From Nocardioides pini (GTDB lineage Bacteria; Actinomycetota; Actinomycetes; Propionibacteriales; Nocardioidaceae): 64,000 nt of DNA. The DNA lies in contig NZ_JAPPUX010000002.1 of NCBI RefSeq assembly GCF_026712185.1, forward strand, positions 186,001 to 250,000, written 5' to 3'. The notes under the pieces are model-generated. The model was not told where the DNA came from. It worked only from the letters and a program-made list of their open reading frames with translations, and did no database searches. A program made the position numbers and the translations under genes. This document shows positions 38,594 to 47,340 of the stretch, piece after piece (within the stretch, counting starts at the first letter, position 1; each line of letters opens with the position of its first letter).

Positions 38594-39682
38594 CTACGGC
38601 GCCGAGGTCTCCGAGGGCTGCTGCTGGCCGCCCTGTTGCTGGCCTTGCTGCTGCTGGCCCTCCTGCTGCTGGCCCTCCTGCTGCTGGGGCTGCTGGTCGC
38701 CGGGCTGGGGCTCCTGCGGCTCGTCGACGGTCACGGTGACGACGTCGGACCAGCCCTCGTCGGCGTACTGGCTCTCGGGACGGTGCCAGCGGAACTCGGT
38801 GGTCTCCGCGACGGGCACGGCGACGCGCGAGAGGCCGTCGCGCGCGGCGAGGACGGGCTTGCCGACCGGGGCCCACTGGCCGCCGGGGGCGCGGGACTCG
38901 AGCACGAGCGGGTCGCCGGTCACGCGTCCCGACCCGTCGGTGACCCGTCCGGTGAGCTCGACCTGCTCGTCGGGCTTCACCTGCTGCCGACCTGCCGCGA
39001 TGCTCGTGGACAGCGACACACCCTCGAAGTCGAAGGTCGACCCCGAGGCCCGCACGGCGTCGAGGTTGAACGCCTTTCCGTCGCACCCGAAGCCGGTGAC
39101 GGCGAAGCCCGGTCCGTCGCCGTGGTCGGCGGCGAACTGGGCCGTGGTGGCGGAGCCGAGCTGGTCGACGACCGTGCCGGAGGCGAGGTCGACGAGCGTC
39201 CAGTCGTAGGTGAGCGCGGCGGAGGACACGGTGGTCCAGGACCCGGACGGGACCGACACGGCTGCGCGGCCGCGCCACGCGGTGCCGGCGGGACTCTGCC
39301 GGCTGACGGTCATGACCCACGAGACGCCCGAGCTGCCGCCCGTGGCCGCGACGGCGACCGACGAGTCGAGCCCGGCGAGGGAGTCGAACGAGGCGTAGGG
39401 GCCCGCCGCACTTCCGGCGCCGGTCGGGACCAGGCCCAGCGACCGCCGTCCGAGCGGAGCGGCGTAGGGGCCGAGGTTGATGCGCGAGGCGGGCGCGGCG
39501 GCGTTGCCGAGCAGGTCGGCGCAGCCGACGTAGGTGAGGTAGACGTCGGAGTCACCGGTGGTGGGTCCGGACAGCGTGCGCGTGCCTCCCGCCGCGTGGG
39601 CGGGGCTGCTCACCAGGCTCGTCCCCACGGCCAGGGTCAAGGTCGTGGCGGCCAGGGCCGTCATGATGCTGCGCACGTGCAT
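38594..39682 (-). CDS. secreted protein with Gln-rich C-terminal tail
   Basis: This 362-residue exported protein has a signal peptide at residues 1-30 (MHVRSIMTALAATTLTLAVG ending in AHA), a beta-rich body with paired Cys (VGCADLL, FGCDGKAF) and an Ig-like segment (VKPDEQVELTGRVTDGSGRVTGDPLVLES). The last about 40 residues are Gln, Glu, Pro and Gly (repeated QQQEGQQ). The family is unknown to me. The tail comes from a CTG/CTC-rich minisatellite. AGGA lies 6 nt before the ATG at 39682. It may be a cell-surface or adhesion protein. Confidence 0.8.
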   Translation of the reverse strand: MHVRSIMTALAATTLTLAVGTSLVSSPAHAAGGTRTLSGPTTGDSDVYLTYVGCADLLGNAAAPASRINLGPYAAPLGRRSLGLVPTGAGSAAGPYASFDSLAGLDSSVAVAATGGSSGVSWVMTVSRQSPAGTAWRGRAAVSVPSGSWTTVSSAALTYDWTLVDLASGTVVDQLGSATTAQFAADHGDGPGFAVTGFGCDGKAFNLDAVRASGSTFDFEGVSLSTSIAAGRQQVKPDEQVELTGRVTDGSGRVTGDPLVLESRAPGGQWAPVGKPVLAARDGLSRVAVPVAETTEFRWHRPESQYADEGWSDVVTVTVDEPQEPQPGDQQPQQQEGQQQEGQQQQGQQQGGQQQPSETSAP

Positions 39683-39881
39683 GGATTCCTGCTCCCCGTG
39701 ACACGGCACACCCCTCCGGTGTGCCGAGCTGACTCCCATCATGTCGGTCAAAGCAAAGGATGTGAACCGCCCGTGCGCGGAAGTCACCCCAATTGGTGGC
39801 CGATCAGCGGCACACCTGCGAGTCGCGGGCCGGGATCCGCGACGTCGGTCCCTGTCGTACGCCGCGGCTAGGTTGGGCGCC

Positions 39882-40631
39882 ATGCCGCTGCGAGGTCCCG
39901 ACGTCGCTCGTCATCCCGTCCGTCGTGTCGAGGCACGCGCCGACCACGAGCTGGCGCAGCGCCGCTACCCCGCCTCCGTCCCGGCGGTCGCCCAGGTGCT
40001 GCGCGATGGCCTCGACCTCTCTCCGGGCGTCACGTTCCTCGTCGGGGAGAACGGGTCCGGCAAGTCCACCCTGGTGGAGGCCGTGGCGATCGCGTTCGGT
40101 CTGTCGCCCGAGGGCGGCAGCACGCACAGCCGTCACTCCACCAGGGCCACGGAGTCGCCCCTCGCCGACGCCCTCCGGCTGGTCCGGGGCGCCGGTGCGA
40201 GCAGGTGGGGGTTCTTCCTGCGCGCCGAGACGATGCACGGGTGGTACTCCTACGTCGAGGAGCACCCGAGGACGAGCGGCGACGCCGATGTCGCGTTCCA
40301 CGAGATGAGCCACGGCGAGTCGTTCCTCGCGGTGCTCGAGTCGCGGTTCACGGGTCCGGGCTTCTTCTGCCTCGACGAGCCCGAGGCGGCGCTGTCGTTC
40401 TCCTCGACCCTGGGGCTCGTCGCGGCGCTGCAGCGGATCGTGCCCCGCGGCGGGCAGGTCCTGTGCGCCACCCACTCCCCCGTGCTCGCGGCGATGCCCG
40501 GTGCCCGGATCCTCGAGGCCGGGCCGTGGGGCCTGCGCGAGTCGGCGTGGGAGGACCTGGAGGTCGTCGACCACTGGCGGCGCTACCTCGCCGAGCCGTT
40601 GGCCTACCTGCGCCACCTGCAGGACGACTGA
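39882..40631 (+). CDS. small AAA/ABC-type ATPase
   Basis: This 249-residue ATPase of SMC/ABC type has Walker A FLVGENGSGKSTLVEAVAI (about 53), a short signature region (EMSHGESFLAVLESR) and Walker B FFCLDEPEAALSF followed by an H-loop-like LCATHSPVLAAM. It carries no membrane domain or nuclease. Actinobacteria commonly have this stand-alone family; its role is unknown. TAGGTT lies 7 nt before the ATG. It converges with rsmB. Confidence 0.88.
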   Translation: MPLRGPDVARHPVRRVEARADHELAQRRYPASVPAVAQVLRDGLDLSPGVTFLVGENGSGKSTLVEAVAIAFGLSPEGGSTHSRHSTRATESPLADALRLVRGAGASRWGFFLRAETMHGWYSYVEEHPRTSGDADVAFHEMSHGESFLAVLESRFTGPGFFCLDEPEAALSFSSTLGLVAALQRIVPRGGQVLCATHSPVLAAMPGARILEAGPWGLRESAWEDLEVVDHWRRYLAEPLAYLRHLQDD

Positions 40632-40653
40632 GCGAGCGCGGTCCGGGCTCGGG

Positions 40654-41979
40654 TCACGCCCGTCGGCGCAGGGTGGCCGCGAACATCGCGTCGGTGCCGT
40701 CGCGGTGGGGCCACAGCTGGAAGCGGTCGACCTCGTCCGTGTCGTCGCGGCGGTCGAGCACGGCGCGCACGACGTCGCTCGTCTCGGCCACCACCGGCGA
40801 GCACGTTGCGTAGACCACCACACCGCCGGGTCGCACCGACTCGAGCGCGGAGTCGAGGAGCACCTGCTGGATCCCGACGAGCTCTTCGACGTCCTGGGGC
40901 GTGCGCCGCCAGCGCGACTCGGGCCGTCGCCGCAGCGCGCCGAGCCCGGAGCACGGCGCGTCCACGAGCACCCGGTCGAAGGTGCCGGGGACCCAGGCCG
41001 GCCGCATGCCGTCGCCGGCGAGCACGTGCGCGGAACCCTCCGGTGCCCGGCGGAGAGCGGACGCCACCAGGGCGGCGCGGTGCGGCTGCCGCTCGTTGGC
41101 GACGAGCACGGCGCCGCGCTGGGCGGCGAGCGCCGCGAGGAGTGCCGCCTTGCCGCCCGGTCCGGCGCACAGGTCGAGCCACCGCTCGTCGCGGCCCTCC
41201 ACCGGGGCGTCGGCCAGCGCGAGCGCGACGACCTGCGAGCCCTCGTCCTGGACCCCGGCGCGTCCCTCGGCGACGGCCGGCACCCCGGACGGGTCGCCAC
41301 CGGCGAGCGTCACGGCGTACGGCGACCGGCCGGTGCGGGTGCCACCGGCCTCCTCGAGTTCCTCGACGCTCGCCTGGCCGGGTCGGGCGACGAGCGTGAC
41401 CCGCGGCGGTGCGTTGTCGGCCTCCAGCAGCGCGTCGAGCTCGTCGTCGTCGCCCAGCGTGCCGGTCAGCGCCTGCGCCAGCTCCTCGACGACCCAGCGA
41501 GGGTGGGACCGGGCGACGGCCAGGTGGCCGTGCGGGTCCTCCACGCGGTCGGGGGCGACCTCCTCGACCCAGCCGGCGAGGTCGCGCCGACTGATCGAGC
41601 GGAGGACGGCGTTGACCAGGCCGGCGGGCCCCTGTCCGACGGTCGCCCGGACGAGGTCGACGCTGGTCGAGATGGCCGCGTGGTCCGGGACGCGCATCGA
41701 CAGCAGCTGGTGCGTCCCGAGCCGCAGCACGTCGCGCACCTCCGGCTGGAGCCGCGGCTTGGTGAGGCTGGCGTCGATCACGGCGTCGTACAACCCGTGC
41801 ATCCGGATCGCCCCGGACGACAGCTCGGTGGCCAGCGCGGCGTCACGTCCGGTGAGCCCGTGCTTGCGCAGGACCTGCGGCAGGACGAGGTTGGCGTACG
41901 CGTCGTCCGTGCGCACCGCCGTGAGCACGTCGAGTGCCGCGCGGCGCGCCTTGTCGACCGGGCGGCGGCGGTCACCCAC
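40654..41979 (-). CDS. rsmB: 16S rRNA (cytosine-967-C5)-methyltransferase RsmB
   Basis: This 441-residue protein has an N-terminal NusB-like RNA-binding helical domain (about 1-140) and a methyltransferase domain with motif I LDLCAGPGGKAALLAAL. The two cysteine motifs are DAPCSGLGALRRRPESRW and VYATCSP; the second Cys attacks the target cytosine. It methylates C967 of 16S rRNA. It is the last gene of the priA-def-fmt-mmcQ run and overlaps the mmcQ-like gene by 8 nt. Confidence 0.94.
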   Translation of the reverse strand: MGDRRRPVDKARRAALDVLTAVRTDDAYANLVLPQVLRKHGLTGRDAALATELSSGAIRMHGLYDAVIDASLTKPRLQPEVRDVLRLGTHQLLSMRVPDHAAISTSVDLVRATVGQGPAGLVNAVLRSISRRDLAGWVEEVAPDRVEDPHGHLAVARSHPRWVVEELAQALTGTLGDDDELDALLEADNAPPRVTLVARPGQASVEELEEAGGTRTGRSPYAVTLAGGDPSGVPAVAEGRAGVQDEGSQVVALALADAPVEGRDERWLDLCAGPGGKAALLAALAAQRGAVLVANERQPHRAALVASALRRAPEGSAHVLAGDGMRPAWVPGTFDRVLVDAPCSGLGALRRRPESRWRRTPQDVEELVGIQQVLLDSALESVRPGGVVVYATCSPVVAETSDVVRAVLDRRDDTDEVDRFQLWPHRDGTDAMFAATLRRRA

Positions 41980-42385
41980 CGAGGTGCTCCCGCACGAGCC
42001 GCTTCGGCGCCTTGGTCGCCCAGGCGTCGGTGATGATCTCCTCGAGCTCGTCGCGGCCGATCTCCCCGAGCCGCGACAGCTGCACGAGCACGGCTGAGTA
42101 GCCCCTGAAGTGGTCGATGGTGAAGAACGGCATCGACTCGTCCGCGACCAGGGCGTCCTTCTCCACCTCGGTCGGCGTCGTGATGACGACCAGGTCGTCG
42201 TACATCTCCCCCGTCGCGGGGTCGACGGCCGTCCTGTGCGGCGCGCGGTAGAGGACGAACCCCTTGCCCTTGTCGCCGCGGGGCACCTTCCAGGTGGGCC
42301 GGTCGCCCCACGAGATGCCGAGCTCGGTCTCCGGCAGGCTGCCGCAGATCTCGTCGACGTCCTCGGGTCGAGCGGGCCGGCTCAC
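41972..42385 (-). CDS. MmcQ/YjbR family protein (copy 2)
   Basis: This 137-residue paralogue of 34971-35384 starts [25 protein letters not shown]. It has [29 protein letters not shown] and [20 protein letters not shown]. The fold is the same MmcQ/YjbR type. The GTG at 42385 overlaps the fmt stop (GTGA), so it is translationally coupled to fmt, and its end overlaps the rsmB start. Its position in a translation-modification operon is conserved enough to suggest a role, but none is known. Confidence 0.85.
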   Translation of the reverse strand: MSRPARPEDVDEICGSLPETELGISWGDRPTWKVPRGDKGKGFVLYRAPHRTAVDPATGEMYDDLVVITTPTEVEKDALVADESMPFFTIDHFRGYSAVLVQLSRLGEIGRDELEEIITDAWATKAPKRLVREHLGG

Positions 42386-43323
42386 GAGGTGGCGTCCTGC
42401 CCGCCGAGGCGGACGCCCGACTCCAGTCGCACGCCGCGGGCCCAGTCGGCGGCGGCCATCTGCTTCTTGCCGAACGCCTTGACCTGCCCGAGCTCGACGG
42501 GAGCGGTGGCGGTGCCGACGTAGACGGCGTTCTTGGTGACCTCCAGGACGCCCGGGTCCAGCGGCTCACGCTCGACCGCGCGCACCGGCCCGATCTTGAT
42601 GCGCTCGCCCTCGAAGGTGCTCCACGCGCCGGGGGCGGGCTCGCAGGCCCGGACCTGCCGGTCGATGGCGACCGCGGGGTGGTTCCAGTCGATGCGCGCG
42701 TCCTCCACGAGGATCTTCGGAGCGAACGAGACGCCGTCCTCCTGCTGCTCGCGCGCCTCGAGGGTGCCGTCCTCGATCCCGTCGAGGGTCTGCACCAGCA
42801 GGCCCGCTCCTCCCTCGGCGAGGCGGGCGAGGAGGTCACCGGCGGTGTCGGTGGGCCGCACGCGCTCGGTCATCACCCCGAAGACCGGCCCGGCGTCGAG
42901 GGCCTTGACGATCCGGAAGGTCGTCGCACCGGTGACCTCGTCGCCGGCCCAGAGCGAGTGCTGCACCGGGGCCGCGCCGCGCCACGACGGGAGCACGGAG
43001 AAGTGCAGGTTGATCCAGCCGTGCGGCACGAGGTCGAGCGCTGACTGGGGCAGCAGGGCGCCGTAAGCCACGACCGGGCAGGCGTCGGGGCGCAGGTCGG
43101 CGAGCGCCTGCTGGAAGTCCGGGTCACGGGGGTGCTCGGGCTTGAGGACGGGTACGCCGAGCTCCTCCGCGCGCTGGGCGACCGGGCTGGCGACCAGCTT
43201 GCGACCGCGCCCGCTCGGGGCGTCGGGGCGGGTGACGACGCCGACGAGCTCGTGCCGGCTGGCGGCGATCGCGTCGAGGGCGGGCAGCGCGACCTCGGGC
43301 GTGCCGGCGAAGACGACGCGCAT
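42382..43323 (-). CDS. fmt: methionyl-tRNA formyltransferase
   Basis: This 313-residue enzyme has [19 protein letters not shown], the folate site [21 protein letters not shown] and the C-terminal tRNA-binding OB-like domain. It formylates initiator Met-tRNA with 10-formyl-THF. def lies 13 nt upstream and the mmcQ-like gene overlaps downstream, so the deformylase and formyltransferase are co-expressed. Confidence 0.96.
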   Translation of the reverse strand: MRVVFAGTPEVALPALDAIAASRHELVGVVTRPDAPSGRGRKLVASPVAQRAEELGVPVLKPEHPRDPDFQQALADLRPDACPVVAYGALLPQSALDLVPHGWINLHFSVLPSWRGAAPVQHSLWAGDEVTGATTFRIVKALDAGPVFGVMTERVRPTDTAGDLLARLAEGGAGLLVQTLDGIEDGTLEAREQQEDGVSFAPKILVEDARIDWNHPAVAIDRQVRACEPAPGAWSTFEGERIKIGPVRAVEREPLDPGVLEVTKNAVYVGTATAPVELGQVKAFGKKQMAAADWARGVRLESGVRLGGQDATS

Positions 43324-43336
43324 CAGCTGGGGACCT

Positions 43337-43882
43337 TCATCGGGCGAATCCGTTCGTCGGGTGGGGGCTGAACCTGACCGTCGGCCGCTCGAGGCCGAAC
43401 CACTCGGACTCGCGGATCTCCTTCATCGCCGCCTTGCGCGCGGCGGTGTCGAGCTTGTCGATGAAGAGGATGCCGTCGAGGTGGTCGGTCTCGTGCTGCA
43501 TCGCGCGGGCGAGCAGCTCCGACGCCTCGATCCGCTGCGGCTCGCCGTACATGTCGAAGCCGGTGGCCACGACCGAGAGCGCGCGCAGGCAGTCGTAGGT
43601 GAGCTCGGGGAGGGAGAGGCAGCCCTCCGCGCCGTCCTGCGTCTCGTCGGAGAGCTCGAGCGAGGGGTTGACCAGGTGGCCGACCTCGCCGTGGACGTTC
43701 CAGGTGAACACCCGCAGGCCCACGCCGATCTGCGGCGCGGCGAGGCCTGCGCCGGGAGCGGCGAGCATCGTGTCGGTCAGGTCGGTGACGAGCTGGCGGA
43801 CCTCGCGGTCGAAGTCGTCGACCTCGACCGCGCGCTGGCGCAGCACGGGGTCACCGAAGAGACGGATGGGCTGGACGGCCAC
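43337..43882 (-). CDS. def: peptide deformylase
   Basis: This 181-residue deformylase has the three metal motifs in order: [18 protein letters not shown] with the Cys ligand, and QHETDHLDG with two His ligands and the catalytic Glu. It removes N-formyl groups from new proteins. The GTG at 43882 has GGAG 4 nt upstream. The 122-nt gap to priA has a -10-like TAGACT (43958-43963) and a short direct repeat (43897-43940), so def-fmt may have its own promoter. Confidence 0.96.
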   Translation of the reverse strand: MAVQPIRLFGDPVLRQRAVEVDDFDREVRQLVTDLTDTMLAAPGAGLAAPQIGVGLRVFTWNVHGEVGHLVNPSLELSDETQDGAEGCLSLPELTYDCLRALSVVATGFDMYGEPQRIEASELLARAMQHETDHLDGILFIDKLDTAARKAAMKEIRESEWFGLERPTVRFSPHPTNGFAR

Positions 43883-43896
43883 GGATCTCCTTCGCT

Positions 43897-43940
43897 CGGC
43901 TGGGTCGGGCTGGACGGGGCTGGACGGGGTGGGACGGGTG
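43897..43940. repeat. short direct repeats in the def leader
   Basis: GCTGGACGGG-type units repeat about four times with slips (GGCTGGGTCGGGCTGGACGG, GGCTGGACGGGGTGGGACGG). It lies between the candidate -10 and the def ribosome binding site, so it would be transcribed as a G/C-biased leader. It may affect translation; no clear hairpin is formed by itself. Confidence 0.4.
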
Positions 43941-44004
43941 CGATCGGGCAGTGGCCAAGTCTAGGGAGGCACCAGCGGGGACGTGAGGGCGGCCGGGCGG
44001 CCCC

Positions 44005-46014
44005 TCAGATCGTCAGGGGGTCGACCTGGATCCGCACGGGGTCGAGCTTGCGGGCCGAGCGCACCCGCTGGAGGTCGCCGAGCGACCGGGAGAGCGCCTC
44101 GCCGCTGGAACGGGGAACGCGCAGCAGGACGCGGTGCTCGTCGTCGGCGGGCACCGGGCCGAGGACCTCGGCGCCGGCCGGGAGGTCGAGCAGGTGGAGG
44201 ACGTCGTCGAGCGCGCCGAGGTCGCCGGTGACGGTGGCCAGCCGGGCGGCCGGCGGGAGGTGCGCCTGTGAGCGCTCCTGGGCTTCCCGGCGGGCGAAGC
44301 CGGCCGGGTCCCACCGCACGAGCGCCTGGAGCGCGGGGTGGGCGGGGTCGCCGACCGCGACGACGTGGCCGCCGGCCCGGACCAGCGCCGCCGCGTTGAG
44401 CCAGCGACGCAGCGCCTCCTCGGCGGCCCGCAGGTCGTCCCGGGCCAGGCTCAGCCACGTGTCGAGGACGACCACGGCGGCGTACCCCTCGTCGGCGACG
44501 GGCTCGGCACCGACGGTGGCGACGACGAGGTCGGCCGAGCCACCGACCCGGTCGACCACCCGGTCGCCGCTGGAGCTGCGGACGGTGGTGCCGGGGAACA
44601 TCCGGCCCAGCTCCTCCGCGGTGCGGGCCTCACCCCGGACGGGCGCGCGAAGACCGTGGCCGCCGCACGTGGGGCACGCCCAGACCGCCTCGACGTGGCC
44701 GCACCAGCGGCAGCGCGGCGGGACCGCCGGTCCGTCGACGACCAGCGGACCGGTGCAGACGGCGCAGCGGGCCGGCGCGCGGCAGGTGTCGCAGGCCAGG
44801 GACGCGGCGTAGCCGGCGCGGGGCGTCTGCACGAGCACGGGACCGGTCGCGAGGCCGTGCCGGATGGCGTCGTAGGCCGTGCGCGGGACGCGGGTGCCGA
44901 CGGAGCGGTCCTCGGCCGGCACGACCTCGACGCGGGCCCGGCGCCGGAGCACGTCACGTGGGACCGCCAGCTCGTGCGCCCACCCGCTGGCGACCAGCTG
45001 CTGCGCCTCCGGGGTGCGGGCCACGCCGCCGAGGAGCGCCGCCGTGCCCTGCTGCTCGGCGCGGACGAGGAGCACCTCGCGGGTGTGGGGGTAGGGCGCC
45101 CGCGGCTCCGCGTGGAGGTCGTCGCCGTCGTCCCACAGCACCAGCAGGCCGAGGTCGCGCACGGGTGCGAAGACGGCGGAGCGCGTGCCGACGACGATCC
45201 GCCGGGCTCCGCGGGACACGGCCAGGAAGTCGCGGTAGCGCGCGGCCGGGCCGCCGTCGGCGGTCAGGCAGACGTGGTGCCCCTCCCCCAGCCGTTCGGC
45301 CAGCGCGGCATCGACCCGGGCGACATCACGCCGGTCCGGGACGCAGACGAGCGCGCCCCGCCCGGCGGCGTACGTCGTCGCGACCGCCTCGGCGACCATC
45401 GCGGGCCAGTCATCCCCCGGGGCAGCCGCCCACACCGCGCGGGGCGACCCACCGGAGGCGAGGTGGCGCAGGAACGCGTCGGCGTGCGCGACCTCCGACC
45501 ACGTCGTCGGCCCTGCGACCGCGGGCGCGTCGGGCGCGGGTGGCGACGCGACCTTCTCGGTGGCGGCGTGGCGGGGCGGCACGGCGAGGCGGAGCACGTC
45601 GGACCGCGCGCCGGCGTACCTCCGGGCGAGGGTCTCGCTCAGCTCGGCGATGTCCGGCGCCAGCACCGGCTCCGGGCTCACCACCCGGCGCAGCGGCTGG
45701 AGCTTGCCGGTGTGGTCGGTGTGGCTGGTGCGCTCGACGACGTAGCCGTCGACGTCCTGGCCGGCGAAGCGCACCTTGACCCGGGCGCCGGGGACCGCGG
45801 TCTCCGCCATCGCCGTCGGCACGGCGTAGTCGAAGGGGCGGTCGAGGTGGGCCAGCGCGATGTCGACCAGGACGCGCGCGACCGGGTCGGTGTCGGCCGG
45901 CCGCCAGGCGGCAGCCTTCCGCCGTCGGGTGGCGGCCGCCTTGGCCTTGGCGTCATCCACGGCAGCACGAAGCCCCGGAAGCATCTCGGCTTCCGGGGCT
46001 TCGTGGGACGTCAT
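44005..46014 (-). CDS. priA: primosomal protein PriA without Walker A motif
   Basis: This 669-residue PriA-like protein has the 3'-DNA-binding domain (FDYAVPTAMAETAVPGARVKVRFAGQDVDGYVVE), then a helicase-like part, and paired zinc cysteines (CDTC, CAVC, CRWC, CPTC). The nucleotide loop GxGKT is absent (AAAPGDDWPA stands there), and motif II is WDDGDD rather than DEAH. Actinobacterial PriA proteins are known to lack these, so it is probably a DNA-binding remnant helicase for replication restart. The first 15-18 codons carry a 15-bp hairpin (45968-46003), so the true start may be GTG 45960. Confidence 0.9.
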   Translation of the reverse strand: MTSHEAPEAEMLPGLRAAVDDAKAKAAATRRRKAAAWRPADTDPVARVLVDIALAHLDRPFDYAVPTAMAETAVPGARVKVRFAGQDVDGYVVERTSHTDHTGKLQPLRRVVSPEPVLAPDIAELSETLARRYAGARSDVLRLAVPPRHAATEKVASPPAPDAPAVAGPTTWSEVAHADAFLRHLASGGSPRAVWAAAPGDDWPAMVAEAVATTYAAGRGALVCVPDRRDVARVDAALAERLGEGHHVCLTADGGPAARYRDFLAVSRGARRIVVGTRSAVFAPVRDLGLLVLWDDGDDLHAEPRAPYPHTREVLLVRAEQQGTAALLGGVARTPEAQQLVASGWAHELAVPRDVLRRRARVEVVPAEDRSVGTRVPRTAYDAIRHGLATGPVLVQTPRAGYAASLACDTCRAPARCAVCTGPLVVDGPAVPPRCRWCGHVEAVWACPTCGGHGLRAPVRGEARTAEELGRMFPGTTVRSSSGDRVVDRVGGSADLVVATVGAEPVADEGYAAVVVLDTWLSLARDDLRAAEEALRRWLNAAALVRAGGHVVAVGDPAHPALQALVRWDPAGFARREAQERSQAHLPPAARLATVTGDLGALDDVLHLLDLPAGAEVLGPVPADDEHRVLLRVPRSSGEALSRSLGDLQRVRSARKLDPVRIQVDPLTI
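45968..46003 (-). terminator. 15-bp perfect hairpin between metK and priA
   Basis: CGAAGCCCCGGAAGC, 6-nt loop, GCTTCCGGGGCTTCG: perfect 15-bp stem. It lies 62 nt after the metK stop in the direction of transcription. It looks like an intrinsic terminator or processing hairpin, though no T-run follows. The annotated start of priA lies before it, so the hairpin would be translated unless priA starts later. Confidence 0.6.
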
Positions 46015-46065
46015 GCGGCCGATTCTGTCAGCGGGCCCCGACAGCCCTGGCTGCGGACCTGCCGG

Positions 46066-47268
46066 TCAGATGCCGGCGGCGGCCTTCAGCTTGTCGGCGC
46101 GGTCGGTGTTCTCCCAGGTGAACTCGGGGAGCTCGCGACCGAAGTGGCCGTAGGCCGAGGTCTGCGCGTAGATCGGGCGGAGCAGGTCGAGGTCGCGGAT
46201 GATCGCGGCGGGGCGGAGGTCGAAGACCTCGAGGACGGCGTCCTGGATCTTCTCGTCCGGGACCACGCCGGTGCCGAAGGTCTCGATGAACACGCCGACG
46301 GGCGCGGCCTTGCCGATGGCGTAGGCGACCTGCGCCTCGCAGCGGCGGGCCAGGCCGGCGGCCACGACGTTCTTGGCGACCCAGCGCATCGCGTAGGCGG
46401 CGGAGCGGTCCACCTTGGACGGGTCCTTGCCGGAGAACGCGCCGCCGCCGTGGCGGGCCATGCCGCCGTAGGTGTCGACGATGATCTTGCGGCCGGTGAG
46501 GCCGGCGTCGCCCATCGGGCCGCCGATGACGAAGGTGCCGGTCGGGTTGACCAGCATCCGGTAGCCGTCGGAGGGCAGGTCGACGTCGGCGAGCACGTGG
46601 TCGATGACCTGCTGCTTGATGTCGGCCTCGAGCGTGGCGTGCTCGATGTCGGGGTCGTGCTGGGTCGAGAGCACGACGGTGTCGATGCGCAGGGGCCGGT
46701 CGTTCTCGTCGTACTCGATCGTGACCTGGGTCTTGCCGTCGGGGCGTAGGTAGCCGAGCGTGCCGTCCTTGCGGACCTCGGTGAGGCGCTGGGCGAGCCG
46801 CTGCGCGATGGTGATCGGGAGCGGCATCAGCTGCGGGGTGTCGTCGCAGGCGTAGCCGAACATCAGTCCCTGGTCGCCGGCACCGCGCTTGTCGAGCTCG
46901 TCCTCCGACGAGCCGACCCGCGACTCGTGGCCGGCGTCGACGCCGGCGGCGATGTCGGTGGACTGGGCGCCGATCGCGACCTGGACGCCGCACGTGTGAC
47001 CGTCGAAGCCCTTGTCGGAGGAGTCGTAGCCGATGTCGAGGATCGCCTTGCGGACGATGTCGGCGACCGGCGCGTAGGCCTGGGTGCGGACCTCGCCGGC
47101 GACGACGACCAGACCGGTCGTCAGCAGCGTCTCGACGGCCACGCGCAGGTTGGCCTTGTCGGGGTCCTCGGCCATGAGGTAGTCGAGGACCGAGTCGCTG
47201 ATGCGGTCGGCGATCTTGTCCGGGTGACCCTCGGTCACGGACTCGGAGGTAAAGAGGCGTCCAGCCAC
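46066..47268 (-). CDS. metK: S-adenosylmethionine synthetase
   Basis: This 400-residue enzyme has [44 protein letters not shown], the P-loop-like [27 protein letters not shown] and the C-terminal TCxFGRxx-type end ([17 protein letters not shown]). It makes SAM from methionine and ATP. It sits between coaBC and priA in the conserved actinobacterial run. No SAM riboswitch is seen in the 72-nt gap upstream. Confidence 0.97.
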   Translation of the reverse strand: MAGRLFTSESVTEGHPDKIADRISDSVLDYLMAEDPDKANLRVAVETLLTTGLVVVAGEVRTQAYAPVADIVRKAILDIGYDSSDKGFDGHTCGVQVAIGAQSTDIAAGVDAGHESRVGSSEDELDKRGAGDQGLMFGYACDDTPQLMPLPITIAQRLAQRLTEVRKDGTLGYLRPDGKTQVTIEYDENDRPLRIDTVVLSTQHDPDIEHATLEADIKQQVIDHVLADVDLPSDGYRMLVNPTGTFVIGGPMGDAGLTGRKIIVDTYGGMARHGGGAFSGKDPSKVDRSAAYAMRWVAKNVVAAGLARRCEAQVAYAIGKAAPVGVFIETFGTGVVPDEKIQDAVLEVFDLRPAAIIRDLDLLRPIYAQTSAYGHFGRELPEFTWENTDRADKLKAAAGI

Positions 47269-47340
47269 GTCGTCACTCGCTTCTTCTGTCGAACGGTTCG
47301 GTCACAAGGTACCCGCTGCCCAGCATCCGGGACGTATGTC

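Noticed and set aside
47269..47340. SAM riboswitch before metK
   Set aside because: Only 72 nt between genes, with no conserved K-turn or SAM-II core visible.
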